Shown here piece after piece: positions 1 through 8,529 of a stretch of 49,726 nt of DNA; the stretch's first letter is position 1; each line of letters starts with the position of its first letter. A model generated the notes under the pieces. It was not told the origin of the DNA, searched no databases, and was given only the letters and a program-made list of their open reading frames with translations. This stretch comes from Sphingomonas sp. (GTDB taxonomy: Bacteria > Pseudomonadota > Alphaproteobacteria > Sphingomonadales > Sphingomonadaceae). The position numbers and the translations under genes are program-made. Location of the stretch: NCBI RefSeq assembly GCF_025353885.1, contig NZ_JANXNX010000096.1, positions 1-49,726 on the forward strand. Reading direction: 5' to 3'.

Positions 1-29
1 CCTTTCCGGGAACATAAGGCGTTGGACCA

Positions 30-194
30 ATGACCGATCAGCCTCCCGTATCGATCGACGACCAGATCATCGAGACCCCGGAAGGGCCGATGACCTGGGC
101 GGCGTGGAAGAAAAAGAACCCGGTGCAAATTCCCTCCCGCCGCACGAAGGGCAAGGATTTGCCCAACAAGGTCAAGCGTTTCACCGAGAAATGA
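30..194 (+). CDS. Small basic hypothetical protein, 54 aa, overlapping trhO
   Basis: A 54-residue ORF opens with ATG at 30 and ends at TGA 192-194. Its stop overlaps the ATG of trhO (191) in an ATGA arrangement, which is the main reason to believe it is translated. The product is acidic at the N-terminus (SIDDQIIETPEGP) and strongly basic at the C-terminus (WKKKNP, RRTKGKD, KVKRF). It has no signal peptide or membrane segment, so it is probably cytoplasmic and might bind nucleic acid. I do not recognise a family. The overlap suggests translational coupling with trhO, but the upstream context lies outside the window. Confidence 0.6.
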   Translation: MTDQPPVSIDDQIIETPEGPMTWAAWKKKNPVQIPSRRTKGKDLPNKVKRFTEK

Positions 195-1156
195 GCAGTA
201 GCGAAGTTCAGGTCGCCGCGCTTTACCGGTTTGCGCGGTTCGACGACCCTACGGCCCTGCGTGCGCCGCTGGAGAACGTGTGCCAAGACGTCAGGGGAAC
301 GATCCTGCTGGCACCAGAGGGCATCAATGGCACGATCGCCGGGTCTGAAGCCGCGATTGCCCGTGTGATCGACCACATCCGCGCCCTGCCCGGTTGCGCC
401 GACCTGGAAGTAAAATATTCGACGGCGCCGAAGATGCCGTTTTATCGGACGAAAATAAGGCTGAAGCGTGAGATCGTAACGATGGGCCAGCCCGATATCG
501 ATCCGTTGCAGGACACCGGGCATTACGTCGCGCCCCGGGACTGGAACGCGCTGATCACCGACCCCGACACGGTCGTCATTGACACGCGCAACGATTACGA
601 AGTTTCGATCGGCAGCTTTCCGGGTGCCATCGATCCGAAGACGCAGAGCTTCGGTGAGTTTCCCCAATGGTTTCGCGAAAACCGCGCGTCGGTGATCGCG
701 GGCAAAACCAAGGTCGCGATGTTTTGCACGGGTGGTATTCGCTGCGAAAAGTCCACCGCGTTCCTGAAGGCCGAAGGCATCGACCAGGTCTATCATTTGC
801 AGGGCGGCATCCTGAAATATCTTGAGGATGTTCCCGCCACCGAAAGCCTGTGGCGCGGCGAATGTTTCGTGTTCGACCAGCGAGTCGCGGTTGGGCCGGG
901 GCTGATCGTGGGCACGCATAGTATTTGCCATGCCTGCCGACTTCCCCTGAATGCAGTGGATCGCGCCTCGCCGCTGTATGTCCAGGGGGTCAGTTGTGCG
1001 GCCTGCCATGGCACACGCAATGACCGCGAGCGCGCCGGATTTGCAGAACGGCAGCGGCAGGCCGAACTGGCCCAGGCGCGCGGAGACGCACATTTCGGGG
1101 CGCGACCGATGCCAGAACAACCGGATTTTACTGACACCGAAACGAACGAACGCTAA
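191..1156 (+). CDS. trhO: tRNA uridine(34) hydroxylase TrhO, rhodanese family
   Basis: 321 aa. TrhO (formerly YceA) uses O2 to hydroxylate uridine 34 of certain tRNAs, a step towards 5-methoxyuridine/cmo5U. The N-terminal acylphosphatase-like region contains LLAPEGINGTIAG. The central rhodanese domain carries the active-site loop FCTGGIRCEKS with the predicted catalytic Cys at about residue 179. A C-terminal Cys-rich part (CHAC and CAACH, about residues 250-285) resembles the metal-binding tail seen in many family members. The ATG at 191 overlaps the preceding small ORF; an upstream in-frame start at 104 would run through that ORF in another frame and is rejected. Length fits the family. The CAACH motif is not a heme site here, because the protein has no signal peptide. 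Confidence 0.9.
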   Translation: MSSSEVQVAALYRFARFDDPTALRAPLENVCQDVRGTILLAPEGINGTIAGSEAAIARVIDHIRALPGCADLEVKYSTAPKMPFYRTKIRLKREIVTMGQPDIDPLQDTGHYVAPRDWNALITDPDTVVIDTRNDYEVSIGSFPGAIDPKTQSFGEFPQWFRENRASVIAGKTKVAMFCTGGIRCEKSTAFLKAEGIDQVYHLQGGILKYLEDVPATESLWRGECFVFDQRVAVGPGLIVGTHSICHACRLPLNAVDRASPLYVQGVSCAACHGTRNDRERAGFAERQRQAELAQARGDAHFGARPMPEQPDFTDTETNER

Positions 1157-1190
1157 AGTCGGGCCTGTCTGCAAGGAGGATTGCGTTCAT

Positions 1191-2549
1191 ATGGCATCGA
1201 CGGCCCCCCGCTCCCCCTCCCCGCGATCACCCTATCGCATTCTGATATGGTTGGCGGTCGCCGTTGCGGTCGTGGCGGGACTGGCGCTGCTGGTTCCAAG
1301 GAGCGTGTTTGCGCCCGCGTTGAAGGAACATGCACCCAGCAGCGGTGCCCCGCGCAGTTTCAGTGAGGCCCTGTTGCGCGCCGACCAGAACCTGGATGGG
1401 GCGAAGGTGCTGGCGGCAACGCGCAGCGACGAATGGCTGATCGACGAGAAACTGGCGACGAATTATATTACTCGTGCGCGGCTGACCGGATCATTCGAGG
1501 ATTTTGCGGCGGCGCGGTCGGCGATGGAACAGGCATTCAGGGTTGCCGAACCGAATACCGGCCCGCACCGAACGCTCGCCGCGCTGGAATTCACGATGCA
1601 CCGTCTCGCCGCAACCGAGGCTGCGCTGGATGCGATTGACAAATATAAGGTCGAACCGGACGAAGGATTGCGATCCGAAGCGGCGGCGATTCGGGGCGAT
1701 ATCGCCTTTTATCGCGGACACTATACGGCTGCGTTGAAACAATATCAGGCGGTAGGTGCAGTCATCGACGGACAGGGCATCGCGTTCCGGATGGCCGTCT
1801 ATCAGGGCAAAACCGGTGCCATCGACGACGCCATCAGGGGGTTCAGCGTGTTGGCGGCACAACCACTGCTGCCGTCAGCGCAAATGCTGTCTAGTCTGGC
1901 GTCGATCCGGGGCGGGTTGGAGTTGCAGCACGGGAACTGGGACAGGGCGACGGGCTACTACATTCGCGCCGACACTGTATTCCCCGGCTATTGGCTGGCA
2001 CAGGCCCAGCGCGCCCAAATGCTGGCGCTGGCAGGCGACCGGGCCGCAGCGATCCGCATCGACGAGGCCATTGTCAGGCGCGGTGACTATCCCGAAGTCA
2101 TGGATGCGTTGGCCAGCCTGTACCGTGCCAACGGCGATGCGGCCCGGTCGCGACTGTGGGCGGATCGCGCGGGCGCATCTTGGGCGCGGCGTATGACCTT
2201 GTTTCCAGAGGCGGCGGCGGGCCATGCGGCCGAACACGAACTAGCGTTCGGTGACCCGAAAAGGGCGCTGGCGTTCGCCCAGATCGACTTCGCGGCACGA
2301 CCCTATGCCGCGTCGGCGATCGCGCTTGGGTGGGCATGGCTGGCCAATAACCGACCCGCCGACGCCCTGAAAACGATCTTGCCGGTGCTCGATTCAGAAT
2401 GGGTTTCGGCCGACCAGCATCTCGTCGCGGCGCAAGCTTATACAATGCTGGGTCGCGGCGACGAGGCCGATGCCCAACAGCAAAAGGCGCTGGCGATCAA
2501 CCCGCGCGCGACCGATACCGCGACTGCGCTGATCTGGTTCGGGCATTGA
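1191..2549 (+). CDS. Membrane-anchored TPR protein
   Basis: 452 aa. The ATG at 1191 follows an AAGGAGG Shine-Dalgarno at 1173-1179. Residues about 14-36 form one hydrophobic helix (ILIWLAVAVAVVAGLALLV), a membrane anchor or uncleaved signal. The rest is alpha-helical with degenerate tetratricopeptide repeats (A-rich helices, for example around ALAGDRAAAIRIDEAI and AQAYTMLGRGDEADAQQQKALAINP), probably in the periplasm. TPR proteins are scaffolds, so no reaction is assigned. Its stop overlaps the TTG start of the HupE-like gene, and DUF4331-type genes converge from the other side. From memory, TPR, HupE/UreJ and DUF4331 genes recur together in other bacteria, which suggests a shared but unknown role. 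Confidence 0.8.
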   Translation: MASTAPRSPSPRSPYRILIWLAVAVAVVAGLALLVPRSVFAPALKEHAPSSGAPRSFSEALLRADQNLDGAKVLAATRSDEWLIDEKLATNYITRARLTGSFEDFAAARSAMEQAFRVAEPNTGPHRTLAALEFTMHRLAATEAALDAIDKYKVEPDEGLRSEAAAIRGDIAFYRGHYTAALKQYQAVGAVIDGQGIAFRMAVYQGKTGAIDDAIRGFSVLAAQPLLPSAQMLSSLASIRGGLELQHGNWDRATGYYIRADTVFPGYWLAQAQRAQMLALAGDRAAAIRIDEAIVRRGDYPEVMDALASLYRANGDAARSRLWADRAGASWARRMTLFPEAAAGHAAEHELAFGDPKRALAFAQIDFAARPYAASAIALGWAWLANNRPADALKTILPVLDSEWVSADQHLVAAQAYTMLGRGDEADAQQQKALAINPRATDTATALIWFGH

Positions 2550-3793
2550 GGATCGCGATCGCCCTGCGGGCCATCCTGGCGATCATCGCGCTGGCGTTCG
2601 CGCTGCCGGCCGCCGCGCACTTCACGCCAAATTCGGAAATCCAGCTCGATTTCGGGCGGACGCGAGCGGTTGCCGAACTGATCGTTCCGCTGAGTGAGAT
2701 CAGCTATGCGCTTGGGCGTGACCTGAAAAGCGCGGACCAGACCGAAGCCTATCTTCGACAGCATTTGCGCGTCGTCGCCCCTGACGGCAGGCCGTGGCAG
2801 ATCGCCTTTCGAAACACGATAATCACTCAAGAAAGCGGCGGACGCGACGTTCATGCCCGCGTCGACCTGACACCGCCGGCCGGTGCCCCCCTGCGGGTGT
2901 TCGACCTGAACTACACCGGCGTCATCGACCGCGTCCCGAACCATTTCGTCGTCGTGCTGGCGCGCAACGATTTCGATGCGGGCCGCCTGTCCGACCGTCC
3001 CCGGATGATCGGCGGATTGCAGGCAGGGGCGCAGACGCTGCGGGTGGACCGTGGCCCGGGCAGCGCCTGGCGCGGGTTCGTGTCCGCCGTGGGCCTGGGC
3101 ATGCACCACATCGCGGAGGGGCATGATCATCTGCTGTTCCTGTTCGCGCTTCTGCTACCCGCACCGTTGCTGGTCGCGGCGGGACGGTGGGCAGGGTTCG
3201 GCGGATTGCGCTATACAGCACACCGGCTGCTGCTGGTCGTCAGTGCCTTCACGCTCGGCCATTCGCTGACTTTGATTGGGGGGGCGTATCTCGGCTGGCA
3301 GTTGCCCAGCAGGCCGGTGGAAGTCCTGATTGCGGTGTCGATCCTCGCGTCAGCGTTACACGCCTGGCGACCGTTGTTCGCGGGCAGAGAAGCGATCATT
3401 GCGGGGGGCTTCGGGCTGATCCACGGCATGGCCTTCGCCACACTGATCGGGCGTTTCGGGTTGGACCCGTGGCAAAAGGCGCAATCGATCCTCGGGTTCA
3501 ACCTCGGCATCGAACTGGTCCAGGTGATGGTCGTCGCCGCCGTGATGCCCGCGCTGATCCTGTTGGCTCGGATGCCGGCCTACCCGAAAATCCGCAACAT
3601 TGCCGCCGGGTTTGCCGGGTTCGCCGCACTGGCCTGGATTGTCGAGCGCGTGGCGGGCAAGGACAATATCGTCGGGCGCGCCATCGATGCGGGTCTGGGG
3701 CAGGCGCCGTGGCTGGTGGCCGCTGCCACGATCGCGGCGGCCACCATTACCCTTGTTGGTCGGTCTAGGTCTTCGGCGTCGCGCAGGTCGTAA
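2546..3793 (+). CDS. HupE/UreJ-like integral membrane protein
   Basis: 415 aa from a TTG at 2546 that overlaps the upstream TGA (TTGA), so it is probably translationally coupled. This start gives a clean signal peptide (RIAIALRAILAIIALAFALPAAAH). A periplasmic soluble domain of about 170 residues follows, then six or seven membrane helices. Family-type motifs are the His-rich HHIAEGHDHLLFLFALLL, TLGHSLTL and GLIHGMAFA; the His and Asp residues at helix ends could bind a metal. The HupE/UreJ superfamily includes Ni/metal permease-like proteins, but this longer branch with an exported N-terminal domain has no settled substrate. No urease or hydrogenase genes are nearby, so nickel transport should not be assumed. 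The 3' end overlaps the convergent lipoprotein gene by 29 bp. Confidence 0.82.
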   Translation: MRIAIALRAILAIIALAFALPAAAHFTPNSEIQLDFGRTRAVAELIVPLSEISYALGRDLKSADQTEAYLRQHLRVVAPDGRPWQIAFRNTIITQESGGRDVHARVDLTPPAGAPLRVFDLNYTGVIDRVPNHFVVVLARNDFDAGRLSDRPRMIGGLQAGAQTLRVDRGPGSAWRGFVSAVGLGMHHIAEGHDHLLFLFALLLPAPLLVAAGRWAGFGGLRYTAHRLLLVVSAFTLGHSLTLIGGAYLGWQLPSRPVEVLIAVSILASALHAWRPLFAGREAIIAGGFGLIHGMAFATLIGRFGLDPWQKAQSILGFNLGIELVQVMVVAAVMPALILLARMPAYPKIRNIAAGFAGFAALAWIVERVAGKDNIVGRAIDAGLGQAPWLVAAATIAAATITLVGRSRSSASRRS

Positions 3794-4430
3794 GGTTCGC
3801 GGCTTTCAGATCGTCGACCAGTTCGTTCTGGAGGTCGACCAGCGATCCCGTGAATTCCCCGCCCCATTTGCCCGGAGCATCGTCGGCTGGGGAATCGTCG
3901 TTGAAGGCAGTTTTATTACCCGCATGAACCAGCACGGTAGCCACGGCGGGCTGTCCCATGCGGTCGACCCGGACATACGCCGTCGTCGGGTCGCTCCGGA
4001 AATCGAAGTTGGTTCCGGCCGGGGCAGGTATCGGCGGTGTGCCTTGCGGCGCCGCGAGATACGGAAAGTCCGGCCTGAACGGCAGGTCGTTCGCTGCAGG
4101 GTTAAGCGGCAACAACGCCAGCGTCCCGGGATTATGTTTTTTCAGGTCGAGCAACAGGACGGCCAGTTCGATGTCGATCACCGGATCGGCCAGCTTGCGA
4201 CCATTGGGGAAACCCGCGGGAGCGGCAAAGTTGATCGACAACGTGTCGGGAATGACGAGGCTGGCAACGGTGACGCCCGGCGCCACCTCCTGCGACAGAC
4301 ACTTGCTGACCTCATAGCTTGCGGGGGTCTGCATCGGCGTCGGCACTGTGGCAGTGGGCGCGTCATTACCACAAGCAGACAATGCGACCAGCGCGACGAG
4401 CGGCGCGGCGATGATGAAAGGACGGTTCAT
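3765..4430 (-). CDS. DUF4331-associated lipoprotein
   Basis: 221 aa. A lipoprotein signal with lipobox LSAC (Cys20) is visible, followed by a low-complexity T/P-rich linker. The mature part looks like the C-terminal half of DUF4331-type proteins, with GRKLADPVIDIELAVLLLD, a proline-rich DFPYLAAPQ and a GGEFTGSLVDLQNE end. It is probably tethered to the outer or inner membrane, facing the periplasm. Its ATG overlaps the stop of the upstream DUF4331 gene (ATGA), so the two form an operon. They look like one ancestral DUF4331 protein split in two, or two complementary halves. Biochemical function is unknown. Confidence 0.75.
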   Translation of the reverse strand: MNRPFIIAAPLVALVALSACGNDAPTATVPTPMQTPASYEVSKCLSQEVAPGVTVASLVIPDTLSINFAAPAGFPNGRKLADPVIDIELAVLLLDLKKHNPGTLALLPLNPAANDLPFRPDFPYLAAPQGTPPIPAPAGTNFDFRSDPTTAYVRVDRMGQPAVATVLVHAGNKTAFNDDSPADDAPGKWGGEFTGSLVDLQNELVDDLKAANLTTCATPKT

Positions 4431-5089
4431 AGCTGGGCTCCGAAACGGGCGGTGGTACCCCAGATCCGGACTTTTCCGGTTCCCCCGGCAACGAGCGCGC
4501 GTGGCATCTGGAAAACGACCGAGGTCAGGTTCTGACCGGCAAAGAAATTGCGATTCTTGTCGAACATCAGCGTTCCTGACGACTTGGTCGCCTTGAACCC
4601 CTGAAGATCGAAGAAGAACGGGTCGTCATATAGCCCCGCCCGAACCCTGATCGCATTGGTCGTCAGCGTCTGTTCGACCGGCCCGGTCAGCGGCACAGTT
4701 TCACCCGGCAACCCCTCGACCTTAATACCGACGTTGCCCTGAGCGTCCCGGCCGAAACGAAACTTAATCGCGAAAGACGGATTGGCGAGCGACCCATCGT
4801 TGGAGATGTTCAGCGTATAGAGCACGTCGCGATCATAAGTGCCGGGCAAGGTCGTCGCCTGCGGTCCTGCAAAGTCATAGGCGACGATCAGGTCGGTATC
4901 GGTGTGCCAGGCATAAATGTCGGTGATGTCCGCTGGTTTGTCGGGGGTCGTGTCGACCGCCGGATCGGTGCGCTGGGGTGGATCCAAGTGATCGGCCGCA
5001 CGAGCAGGTTGGTCGGTCGGTGTCAGCAGCAAAACGCCGCCGAGAGCGACGACGGCCCCGCCTGAAAACAATTTACGCAATAAGGTCAT
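4427..5089 (-). CDS. DUF4331 family exported protein
   Basis: 220 aa using the ATG at 5089. That start is chosen because it places a classical signal peptide (TLLRKLFSGGAVVALGGVLLLT...ARAA) at the N-terminus; an upstream in-frame codon at 5173 adds an arginine-rich leader that does not look natural. The mature protein begins with the DUF4331 hallmark DHLDPP and then DITDIYAWHTDTDLIVAYDF, followed by beta-rich sequence. Members are secreted or periplasmic proteins of unknown activity. It is the first gene of a two-gene operon with the lipoprotein downstream and is divergent from the CHAT gene across about 340 bp. Confidence 0.85.
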   Translation of the reverse strand: MTLLRKLFSGGAVVALGGVLLLTPTDQPARAADHLDPPQRTDPAVDTTPDKPADITDIYAWHTDTDLIVAYDFAGPQATTLPGTYDRDVLYTLNISNDGSLANPSFAIKFRFGRDAQGNVGIKVEGLPGETVPLTGPVEQTLTTNAIRVRAGLYDDPFFFDLQGFKATKSSGTLMFDKNRNFFAGQNLTSVVFQMPRALVAGGTGKVRIWGTTARFGAQL

Positions 5090-5426
5090 GATATCGGTTC
5101 CCGTTCGATAACAAAGACATTTCCACCGATTGCGGAAGCGCCGTCGCAAGTGATTCGCGGACCCAATGCTCACCGGTCTGTCACGTCATCAGCCTTTCGA
5201 AAGACCAAAACGAATCGCGGTGTGCTGACGCCGTTGTAACCGCGCGAAATCGCATTCACCATGCCCGTTTTGAATTTGCCGCCGTCTGAATGTTCGACAT
5301 GACGGTCAAGCGGTGTAGATAGGCTCGCATAACAGTCCGATTCGACGGGCTTCGGGGCGCGCACATTTCAATGACGGTAAGGAGCCAAGCTCCCGCCGTT
5401 CCGCTTGAGAAGCGGGGGAGATCGAC
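5090..5426. other. Divergent intergenic region between DUF4331 operon and CHAT cluster
   Basis: About 337 bp hold no convincing gene. A 64-codon minus-strand frame at 5170-5364 has no ribosome-binding site or recognisable product. The region must contain the promoters of both divergent operons, but I could not pick a confident -35/-10 pair. The only clear structural element is the perfect hairpin at 5401-5415 next to the CHAT ribosome-binding site. Confidence 0.6.
5401..5415 (+). promoter_or_regulatory. Perfect hairpin abutting the CHAT ribosome-binding site
   Basis: CCGCTT-GAG-AAGCGG forms a perfect 6-bp stem with a 3-nt loop. Its 3' arm runs directly into the GGGGGAG Shine-Dalgarno (5414-5420) that precedes the GTG start at 5427. 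An alternative pairing of CTCCCGC (5390s) with the GCGGGGGAG segment would bury the Shine-Dalgarno itself. Two mutually exclusive folds next to a start codon are compatible with translational control; this is inference. Confidence 0.4.
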
Positions 5427-8400
5427 GTGCCTGACATAAATGATTTTCGGCGTTTACTGGCTCGCTCCGTTACCGGGGCATCGATGGTGGCCTGGGCCGT
5501 CGTCGGGGTGACCTCCGCGCCCGCCGCGGCACCCAGCCTCCTCGACAGCTTTCGGCTGGGCGACGGCGGTGGCGTTCTTTGCCAGGTCCAGACGCGCAGC
5601 CACGATCCGGCGCTGGGCAACATGTTTGACCGGGCCTGGGCGATCGTCTGTCGCGACGCCGCCAAGCCGGTCGGAACGTTGCGGGCATTACGCAATGCCG
5701 ATGCCGACACCAAACTCGCAGCCAACCGTGCAAACGACGTCAACTGTGCCGGAACCTCGACCGCAATCATCAACGGTCTGGGAAGTGTTGCCGTTCAGCA
5801 GTGCATGCTGAAAGGCGCGGCCGTTGGTTACAAGGTTTATTCCTATCGCAAGGGTCCGGTCCTGTGGGTCGCCGAAGGTTTGGAGGGCTACGACTCGGCC
5901 CTGCAACTGGGCCTTCGCACCGTGGTCGCCGACCGCATTGTGGCGGGCAAGGTCACGGTGGCGACGACTTCGGTCGACGATCCGGTAGCCTTTGCCCGCG
6001 TTCAGGCCGGCACGCTCGACCCCGACCAGGCGCTTGCGGAAGGGTATCGCCGTAACAACAGCGGCGATTATGCCGCGGCCGCGGAGTTCTTCGACACGCT
6101 CCAGAACCGCGCAACCAAGGGATCGGCCGAAATCGATCATGCGGGCGAATATCTGATCAATCGCGCGCTGCAGAAATCCAATCTCGGTGATTTTGCCGAG
6201 GCCGATGCGCTGTTTGCGCAAGCCGACAAAATACCGACAACCGACAATGTTCAGGTTCGGCTGCGCCGTAACTTCGGGGCGCTGCACCAGTTGAACCAGC
6301 AACACTATGAAGCAGCGCTCGCCGTGCTCGACCGACCGGTTGCGCCGGTCGGACAAGCGATCGGCCAGCCTGGCAGCGCGATCGAAATCGGCGCTCAGGT
6401 CGCGGCAGAAATTAACAGCGGCGTTCCGGTCGCGCAACGGCTGGGCGCCACCGATTCCTCGACCCTGACCCCCGATGAACGGGCGCAGATCATCGATGCG
6501 CAGGCGCTGCAAATCCGGGGCACGCTGTCGCGGCTGGAGGGCAAGCCGGTCGAGGCGCGCGCCGCCCTGGACAAGGCGATGGTGCAGGCAGTGTCGGTGC
6601 GCGATGGCCGCGTCCTGTCGATCACCCGATTGCGCGCGCAGATTCTTGCGGAGACTGGTCTTGCGCTGGAGGCATCGGGCGATGTCGGCGGTGGCGAAGG
6701 CCGGATGCGCGCGTCGCTCGCGCTGCTGGAAACACGGTATCCGTTGACCGTCGCTGTGAATGGCGCGCGTGCGCGCCTGGCTGCCTATCTGGCGCGCCAC
6801 GGGCAGATTCCGGCGGCGATGGCCGAGTTTCATACCGTGGTCCAGACCGCCGCTGACACGCATACCCCGGTGACCGGGCTCGGCAATCTGCTAAGCCCCT
6901 ATTTCCAGATCCTTGTCGATCAGATGCCGCAGGCCCCGGCGCTCTCAAGTGACTTTTTCCTGGCGACCCAGACGCTGGTACGGCCCGGTGTCGCCGATAC
7001 CCAAGCCATTTTGTCGCGCGAATTGAGCGAGGGAACCGGCGAGGGTTCGCGCCTCTTCAGGCAGGCGCGGACACTGGAGCGCGACATCGAGCGCAGCCGG
7101 ATCGAACTGGCCAATCTTGTTGCATCGCCGCAGCGGACGCCTGCCGTGGACACCGCGATCGCCGCGACACAGGCGGACCTGAACCAGTTTAGCAGCGAAC
7201 AGGTGGCGACCCAGGCGCAATTGGCTGCCTATCCCCAATATCGCGCGCTGACGCCGAGCGCCCTTTCGCTGGTTGAATTGCAAGCGGCGCTGAAACCGGG
7301 TGAAGCATATTACAAGGTCACTGCCGTCGGGCGGTCGGTCTATGGGCTTTATGCCACCAGCGGCTATGCGACGGCGTGGCGTGTGCCGCTGACGCCTGAC
7401 GAGCTGGGCCTGACGGTCGACGCTTTGCGCGATACCATCGTCAAGGACGAAGGAGGCCAGCTCAATACCTACCCGTTCGACGTCGATGGATCGCACCGGC
7501 TGTTTGTCGCTCTGTTTGCACCCGTCGCCGACCGGCTGGCGAGCGTCCGCCATCTGATCTTCGAACCCGATGGCGCAATGCTGCGCCTACCGGTCAACCT
7601 GCTGGTCACCGATCAGGCAAGCGTCGATCGCTACAACGCGCGCACTCGTGCAGCCAATTCGGATCAATTCGATTTCACCGGAATTGCATGGCTGGGCCGG
7701 AAAACCGCAATCAGCACCGCGGTTGCCGCCCGCGCCTTCCGCGATGCGCGCAGCGCACCCCCGTCGACTGCGAAGTTGCAATATCTGGGCTTCGGACAAA
7801 ACGCTCCGATCAGCAGCGCGGTCCGGTTCGGATCGTCGCGTAGCGTCAGTGGTGTCGGCAGCGTCGATTGCAACTGGCCCCTGACCGAGTGGGACAAGCC
7901 GATCTCGGCGATCGAATTGCGAGAGGCCAGCGCGCTAGTCGGCGCAAGCCGGTCGGGTATCGTGACCGGCGCAGCCTTTACCGACACCGCCGTGATGGCG
8001 CGCAAGGACCTTGGCGACTATCGTATCCTGCATTTTGCGACCCACGGGCTGGTAACGGCACCGCGCCCCGAATGTCCGGCACGTCCTGCCCTGCTGACCA
8101 GCTTCGGCGGTGGAGAGTCGGACGGATTGCTTACTTTCCGCGAGATCTACGACCTGAAAATCGACGCCGACCTGGTGATCCTGTCCGCCTGTGATACGGC
8201 GGGCAAGGCAACCGTGGCTGCGACCCGGGAAGCTGGCGTTACGACGGGCGGCGGCAACGCGCTCGACGGCTTGGTGCGCGCGTTTATCGGAGCGGGCGGA
8301 CGCTCGGTCCTCGCCAGCCACTGGCCGGCTCCAGACGATTTCAAGGCGACCGAAACGCTGATTGCCGGGCTGTTCCAGGGCAACCAGACTGCCAGCGTTG

Positions 8401-8522
8401 GAGAGGCGCTCGAAGCCGCTGAAAACAGGCTGATGGATGATGTGAAGACCTCGCACCCCTATTACTGGTCGGGGTTTGCGATCGTCGGCGATGGCGGGCA
8501 GCGATTGATCACCGCCCGTTGA
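5427..8522 (+). CDS. Exported TPR-CHAT domain (caspase-like) protein
   Basis: 1031 aa. The GTG start at 5427 has a GGGGGAG Shine-Dalgarno 6 nt upstream. An N-terminal signal sequence (SMVAWAVVGVTSAPAAAP, about residues 25-42) predicts export to the periplasm or beyond. Residues about 200-560 are helical with TPR-like repeats (ALAEGYRRNNSGDYAAAAEFF, ALQKSNLGDFAEADALFAQA). The C-terminal third is a CHAT domain (Caspase HetF Associated with TPRs) with the expected His in LHFATHG (His873) and Cys in LVILSACDTA (Cys922), then SHWPAPDDFKATETL and HPYYWSGFAIVGD. The His/Cys dyad indicates a cysteine peptidase. It is followed after 7 bp by a CHASE2 cyclase and then a two-partner secretion pair, so its substrate might be the exoprotein; that link is inferred. 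Confidence 0.88.
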   Translation: MPDINDFRRLLARSVTGASMVAWAVVGVTSAPAAAPSLLDSFRLGDGGGVLCQVQTRSHDPALGNMFDRAWAIVCRDAAKPVGTLRALRNADADTKLAANRANDVNCAGTSTAIINGLGSVAVQQCMLKGAAVGYKVYSYRKGPVLWVAEGLEGYDSALQLGLRTVVADRIVAGKVTVATTSVDDPVAFARVQAGTLDPDQALAEGYRRNNSGDYAAAAEFFDTLQNRATKGSAEIDHAGEYLINRALQKSNLGDFAEADALFAQADKIPTTDNVQVRLRRNFGALHQLNQQHYEAALAVLDRPVAPVGQAIGQPGSAIEIGAQVAAEINSGVPVAQRLGATDSSTLTPDERAQIIDAQALQIRGTLSRLEGKPVEARAALDKAMVQAVSVRDGRVLSITRLRAQILAETGLALEASGDVGGGEGRMRASLALLETRYPLTVAVNGARARLAAYLARHGQIPAAMAEFHTVVQTAADTHTPVTGLGNLLSPYFQILVDQMPQAPALSSDFFLATQTLVRPGVADTQAILSRELSEGTGEGSRLFRQARTLERDIERSRIELANLVASPQRTPAVDTAIAATQADLNQFSSEQVATQAQLAAYPQYRALTPSALSLVELQAALKPGEAYYKVTAVGRSVYGLYATSGYATAWRVPLTPDELGLTVDALRDTIVKDEGGQLNTYPFDVDGSHRLFVALFAPVADRLASVRHLIFEPDGAMLRLPVNLLVTDQASVDRYNARTRAANSDQFDFTGIAWLGRKTAISTAVAARAFRDARSAPPSTAKLQYLGFGQNAPISSAVRFGSSRSVSGVGSVDCNWPLTEWDKPISAIELREASALVGASRSGIVTGAAFTDTAVMARKDLGDYRILHFATHGLVTAPRPECPARPALLTSFGGGESDGLLTFREIYDLKIDADLVILSACDTAGKATVAATREAGVTTGGGNALDGLVRAFIGAGGRSVLASHWPAPDDFKATETLIAGLFQGNQTASVGEALEAAENRLMDDVKTSHPYYWSGFAIVGDGGQRLITAR

Positions 8523-8529
8523 TAAATCG

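Noticed and set aside
935-1014. CHAC and CAACH motifs in trhO as a heme site
   Set aside because: TrhO is cytoplasmic with no signal peptide; such Cys clusters in its tail are more likely metal-binding, and the enzyme family is not a cytochrome.
2546-3793. Nickel permease for urease or hydrogenase
   Set aside because: HupE/UreJ similarity alone does not give a substrate, and no urease or hydrogenase genes are in the window.
5170-5364. 64-codon minus-strand ORF as a gene
   Set aside because: No ribosome-binding site, no recognisable sequence, and it lies in the divergent control region.
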